Positions 59,801-64,000 of a DNA stretch of 64,000 nucleotides are shown in pieces (the first letter of the stretch is position 1; the number at the start of each line of letters is the position of its first letter). A program made the position numbers and the translations under genes. Below the pieces are notes generated by a model. That model was given only the letters and a program-made list of their open reading frames with translations. It was not told where the DNA came from and ran no database searches. This stretch comes from Diaporthe sp. PMI_573. Lineage: Eukaryota; Ascomycota; Sordariomycetes; Diaporthales; Diaporthaceae. Location of the stretch: NCBI GenBank assembly GCA_021399435.1, contig JAJTUP010000003.1, forward strand, positions 806,001-870,000, written 5' to 3'.

Positions 59801-60709
59801 ACACCTCGGAACTACACAGATATTATCATATGAAAACGTCGGGGCTTATGTTAAACATGTAAGATAGTAGCTGCATTTGGATGACTGCAACTCATAAGAT
59901 AGCAGTCAGGTTTGCCTCCCCGTAGACCGCGAACGGAGACTTGTTGGTCGTCCGCCACAGATTCGTATCTCATACTGCGTGCACAGAACGATAGAGTGTC
60001 GCTCCGGCTCGTAGAATAGAAAAATATTACTACCAGTAAAACATCAAAAGTCACGAATCAGACTCTTCAGGGTCGTGTCCTAGTATCATGTGAGTGCAGA
60101 ATTTGTTGTTATACTAGAGACCTCATTCTTTTTCTCGAGTTTGACAATGGGATCTAATGATTTAGACCAGGGATACCTCTCTTCAGGCCATTGATGAGCC
60201 ATAATATCGAAAGGAGGAAAAGTAAGCATGTACACAGAATCGGGCACCTGTGAGACCTCCACAGTCACGATATCTATCCAGTTTTCTATTTGAACTTCAA
60301 CCTGTGTTCTCGCAAGTCCTGGCAATGTCCTATAACTGCTAACTTGTTGAATGAAGTCCTCTTTTTGGAGCACAGCCACAGATTTGGTGCAGCAAATCGT
60401 GAGATGCGCCGACCTGGGGGGTGGGTACGTACCCCCGCACGGTTCACCAGCTGTGGACGGGAAGGCGGGAAGGCGTGCTCATCACCTCCAGATTGGGACG
60501 CCACGACACTTGATCTCTAAGCGACTGACACCTCATCCGCCTTCCCAGTCCTTGACCTCGAAAACACCCGATTAAACGCTAGCGATGTGAGTCACATTGC
60601 ACCTCATCTTGGCCTGCCATTTTCATCTACAGGTCGTCCATTTGGTCAGGGTAGCCAGCGAGCCTACAACAGAAGACCAGGGGCATCAATCACCTAGCAC
60701 CTCAAGACC
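56831..60709. other. A+T-rich gene-free region
   Basis: About 3.9 kb between the divergent PLC-like and ketopantoate reductase genes. From about 57.15 to 60.4 kb the sequence is visibly A+T-rich with dense stops in all frames and no recognisable coding or tRNA features. It may be decayed repeat DNA (for example after repeat-induced point mutation) or a plain intergenic stretch. The last 250 bp before 60710 are C-rich and look like the promoter of the reductase gene. Confidence 0.55.
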
Positions 60710-62056
60710 ATGCCCCTTTTGAAGATCGTCAGGGCACAACTAGGCTCAAGACGGATGCCGGCCCGTCATTTGTCCCAGCGGTCAACTGGTGCTCCGCATG
60801 AAAGGCCGTCGTGGCTACAGTCAGTCCTCGACGACGCAACGAGCCCGCCCAGACCCTTTGCCTGGACTTTGGAGAACCTGGAGCGCAACGACAGAGCGAA
60901 GTCACCTGAGAAACAGAGGATCCACAGTCGAAACGACCATGAACGTCGTATCTACGTACTCGGTGTGGGGAACCTTGGGCGCCTTTACGCGGCGTGTCTG
61001 GCGCAGCTTTCCAATCCACCTCCCATCACACTTGTGGTTAACCGACGTAGCCTCCTTGAGCATTGGGCAACCGACCCTGGGATCGAGATCACCCGCCATG
61101 GTATACCAGAGCGCGTATCGAGCCTCGACATAGAATGGTGGACCACCGACAAGCCGTCCGTTGGCCCCATCAGAGAAATTGCCGATGGAGACCAGCTCGG
61201 CAATCTGATAGTTGCAACCAAAGCACCGGATGCCATGCCACAGCTCGACTCTCTCCGTCGATACCTGGGGAGCTCGTCTAGCGTACTGTTTGTGCAGAAC
61301 GGTGTGAACCGGCTATGGCCTCCTCACGGCTCTGCTTACAATGATCATCGATATCCGGGCGGGCAACACCCGAATTGGCTACATGGAGTGACCATGCATG
61401 GCGTCTATTCTGAAGGGAATTTCAAAAGCGTCCACGCTGCCCCGGCCGACATCACAATCGGTCCTGTGTGCTCGAGCGGCGAGCACCCGGAAAAGGCCAG
61501 CTATCTTACCGAGCTGATTACGAAGGCACCGCATCTTGCAGCGCGAGCCGTATCAAAACCACAGCTCTGGATACTCCAGTTGGAGAAGCTTGTCATTAAC
61601 TCCATTATTAATCCTCTCAGCGCGATTCTACGCGTCAAGAATGGCGACCTATTCGCCGACAAGGACGGCGATGTTGTCAAGGTCATGGATGCACTCCTCA
61701 ACGAAACGAGCAATGTACTCCAGGCCCTGGTGAGACACGAGAGTAGCACACAAATCCTGCAGGGTTATGAGGCATCCGAAGAGGCCTTGATACAGCGTCT
61801 CTCCGCCACGAGGCTGCGAGAATTGTTACATCAGGTCGGAGAGAAAGTCAAACACAACAGGAGTTCGATGTTACAAGACACAGAAGCCGGCAAGCAGACT
61901 GAAATCGGAGAATTCAACGGCTGGCTGGTTGAAACAGCCGAGATGCTAGACCAGGGCCTAGACGTCAGCAGCAACAAGATCGTGATCGATCTGGTAGGAC
62001 ACAAAGTGAAGCTCGATAAGGACCAGCTTGGCAGACATGTGCTTCTGCGTTCTTGA
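60710..62056 (+). CDS. pan5: 2-dehydropantoate 2-reductase (ketopantoate reductase), probably mitochondrial, single exon
   Basis: Intact 448-aa ORF. The Arg-rich, acid-free start MPLLKIVRAQLGSRRMPARH is a plausible mitochondrial targeting peptide. The NADPH-binding motif is YVLGVGNLGRLYA. The active-site segments VATKAPDA, LFVQNGVNRLW and LEKLVINSIINPLSAILRVK match PanE/ApbA, where the Lys of KLxxNxxINPL is catalytic. KQTEIGEFNGWLV corresponds to the C-terminal domain motif. The enzyme reduces ketopantoate to pantoate with NADPH, a step of pantothenate (CoA) synthesis. The gene symbol follows yeast Pan5. Fungi carry several paralogues of this family, so the exact substrate could be another 2-keto acid. 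It is longer than the bacterial enzyme (about 300 aa) because of the N-terminal extension and insertions. Confidence 0.85.
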   Translation: MPLLKIVRAQLGSRRMPARHLSQRSTGAPHERPSWLQSVLDDATSPPRPFAWTLENLERNDRAKSPEKQRIHSRNDHERRIYVLGVGNLGRLYAACLAQLSNPPPITLVVNRRSLLEHWATDPGIEITRHGIPERVSSLDIEWWTTDKPSVGPIREIADGDQLGNLIVATKAPDAMPQLDSLRRYLGSSSSVLFVQNGVNRLWPPHGSAYNDHRYPGGQHPNWLHGVTMHGVYSEGNFKSVHAAPADITIGPVCSSGEHPEKASYLTELITKAPHLAARAVSKPQLWILQLEKLVINSIINPLSAILRVKNGDLFADKDGDVVKVMDALLNETSNVLQALVRHESSTQILQGYEASEEALIQRLSATRLRELLHQVGEKVKHNRSSMLQDTEAGKQTEIGEFNGWLVETAEMLDQGLDVSSNKIVIDLVGHKVKLDKDQLGRHVLLRS

Positions 62057-64000
62057 TAAAGGATTAATAATATAGCCGCATTAATCAGGACGTGTCAAAA
62101 TCGAGACGGGAAACAGGGCATTGGCAACGGGGTCAGGTTGAGCTCCTCAGCCTGGACAGTTCATCGCAGCATCGGTATCCGGCCAAATCTTACCCGGCCA
62201 AACCCTCGACTTTGTTACGGTGATGCCATGATACTGACGAAACTCGCCTTGGCTCACAAGGAATCCGGAAGGCCAACCGAGCTGCCGCTGGAAAGGCATG
62301 ACTGACTGGCCCGGCTTTGCAGCTTTGCAGCTTTGCGTGCATAGCCGCGAGCTTTGTCCCAGAGATACAACTAGCATCTCGGTACCAACAAGTTCGCGAG
62401 GAAGGGGCCCGCTTCCAGTCCCAACTTGTGCTCCGATTGATCCTTCTGAAGGCCTTGAGCAGCTCGCGCAGACACTGGCACACCGCTCTCCCATCTCGCA
62501 TCTGATGGCTGCAGTGCTTTGATGCCTCCATCGGGCCCCCACAAGCCGCCCAGTCCGATCATCGAAGCGCATAGACATGTATATTGTCGGCTCGGATCAT
62601 TTTTGTTACAATGGCGGCTGCTGGGCTCCGGGTTCTCCTGTCCAGTTTTCCAGGTGTTCGGTGTGTCTTAACCGAAGCGACGTATAGCCCCTATACGTCG
62701 CCCTCTTATACACGCATAGAGCAACTGTTATTGCAGTGCGCGAGCTGCAACTATTCGTCCCGGCCACCACATCTGGAAAGTCTGATCCACTGGCGCGGTC
62801 AGAAGAGGAATTCCTGCTCCCTGCACGCACAGAAGGCCCCACAATGCCTTCCCACGCCTCTTCTTGGTCGCCTTGGTGGTGGTTGGCGCATATCGCGCAC
62901 CAAGCCGTTCCAGCCCAAGCCTGAGGCGCGCATTCGCAATACACGGTTGATTGGATGCCCTTCTTTCACTCGCACTTCTTGGGGATTACAGCGCGTTTCA
63001 GGCGCGTTCTCCAGGAGCTGCGTGGCAGATAGACCATCAGCCCTCATGCAATATCGACCCATGTCGTAACGCGACATCTTGACCTCAGGCTGGAACTGGA
63101 TTGTAAACCAATTGCAAAGCAACGACATCGACGCGCTAAGGACAGCGAAGGAATCTGCGACTGACGAGCGGCATTGAGCTCGAGCAAGTGCTCAGGCTGG
63201 CTGGCTTTTCCCTCACAAGATTTCGGCTTGCATGATGGTACTGGTCTGAACCCTGTCTGCAACTGAGGGTTGTCGCCTGGGCTTGGGGTAAAAGCACAGA
63301 GCCGAGACTGCGATATTTCTTCCCATGCAGGATGCGTTAACTCAGGGTCCGTCTGATGATCCGAAAGACTTCAGAGCCCAGCAGCTCATCTCCGTCTTCA
63401 GCGGCAATCTACCCATGCCGAGTTGTTCAGACCGACAGTTTTTCGCTCAGACACTGCGTAGAGTTGCATTGCCGCACGCTTCCATCCCTTTGTCAGGGTC
63501 CCGAGCACGACCTCAGCAGAAGTACCTCGAAGCTAGGCAGTACAAGGCCGGTACAAGGGCCAAGCACAGAGTACTTGGGTAGCCCAGTCAAGGCATGCGT
63601 CTTAAGCAGAGCTCCAACAAAAAGCTGGGTAGCTGGAACCTGGCAAATGGTCACAAATCCCCGATTGGTTGGCCAGTGGGCATCAGGCACATGTAGGGAT
63701 GTTGCGACCCGTTTTCGCTTGAGCAAGCTTGACAGACGGTCACTTTGTGGGTCGCCTGACCCCAGGCCTGGGCCGGCCGCGTCGGAGATTTCCCAGCTTC
63801 GATATTGCAGTCGATAGAGAATGGGACAAATGACCAAAAAGCTTCTGTCCTTGGCAGGGCGACCGGCTCATCTTGGTGCTGGCCAGTCAGCGCATCTCAG
63901 CTCCACAGCACCACCCAAGAGAAGCAAAGACTGATTCCACGGCGGAAGGCCTGGCGCAAGCATCCGCCGGCTAGCTGGCAGCAGATCCCGGCAGGCTCCT
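62057..64000. other. Gene-free region at the window end
   Basis: About 1.9 kb without a supportable gene. It has a short GCTTTGCA triplication at 62315-62336 and a palindrome at 62677-62701. No open frame shows a known family, and a gene that continues beyond the window cannot be excluded. Confidence 0.5.
62677..62701. repeat. Perfect 11-bp palindromic arms with 3-nt spacer
   Basis: GCGACGTATAG, spacer CCC, CTATACGTCGC. The arms are exact reverse complements. It lies in non-coding sequence about 620 bp downstream of the reductase stop. It could be a protein-binding site or a DNA hairpin. Confidence 0.75.

Noticed and set aside
1..64000. Secondary-metabolite gene cluster
   Set aside because: A dehydrogenase, esterase, amidohydrolase and MFS transporter occur, but they are far apart, interleaved with housekeeping genes, and no backbone synthase is present.

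Overview
This window is nuclear DNA of a filamentous ascomycete, most likely a Sordariomycete. It has many short introns (about 50-95 nt, GT-AG, with CTAAC/CTGAC-like branch sites). Start codons sit in CACA/CACC-ATG contexts, CDS are moderately GC-rich, and promoters are pyrimidine-rich. The gene set is typical of such fungi: PalB, Vts1, TFIIIC tau131, Rcm1, a CE9-type amidohydrolase and a DUF1996 protein. I cannot name the species. Exon boundaries were set by hand from splice motifs and reading phase. For most genes the exon lengths sum to a whole number of codons.

Layout: 1-6.6 kb holds the tail of a Sen15-like tRNA-splicing endonuclease subunit (+), then a zinc-dependent alcohol dehydrogenase (-) and a secreted subtilase (-). 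A 3 kb gap leads to a secreted type-B carboxylesterase (+, 9.6-11.7 kb). An 8.2 kb stretch without recognisable genes follows, ending in the long pyrimidine-rich leader of a C2H2 zinc-finger gene (+, 20.0-21.5 kb). Between 22.5 and 29.2 kb lie PalB/Rim13 (-), a peroxisomal adenine-nucleotide-type carrier (+) and ribosomal protein eL29 (+). Between 32.8 and 43.3 kb lie Vts1 (+), the TFIIIC subunit (+) and a membrane-anchored tandem amidohydrolase (+). Between 46.6 and 56.8 kb lie a DUF1996 secretory protein (+), Rcm1/NSUN5 rRNA methyltransferase (+), an MFS drug/polyamine transporter (+) and a GPI-anchored PLC-like protein (-). After an A+T-rich gap comes a mitochondrial-looking ketopantoate reductase (+, 60.7-62.1 kb). 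The last 1.9 kb shows no gene.

The genes are a mosaic of housekeeping functions (tRNA splicing, Pol III transcription, rRNA methylation, ribosome, mRNA decay, CoA biosynthesis) and secreted or membrane functions. No biosynthetic gene cluster is visible. One thematic link is ambient pH: PalB activates the PacC pathway, and GCCARG (PacC-type) hexamers are clustered upstream of it and occur upstream of the subtilase.

The most unusual structure is a pair of decayed 15-bp tandem arrays of the same unit (consensus GGTTATCCCACAGGA). They lie in opposite orientation on either side of the MFS transporter gene. Other notable points are a GC-AG intron in vts1, a 15-nt internal microexon in the PLC-like gene, and an amidohydrolase whose second domain has lost its metal-site motif.
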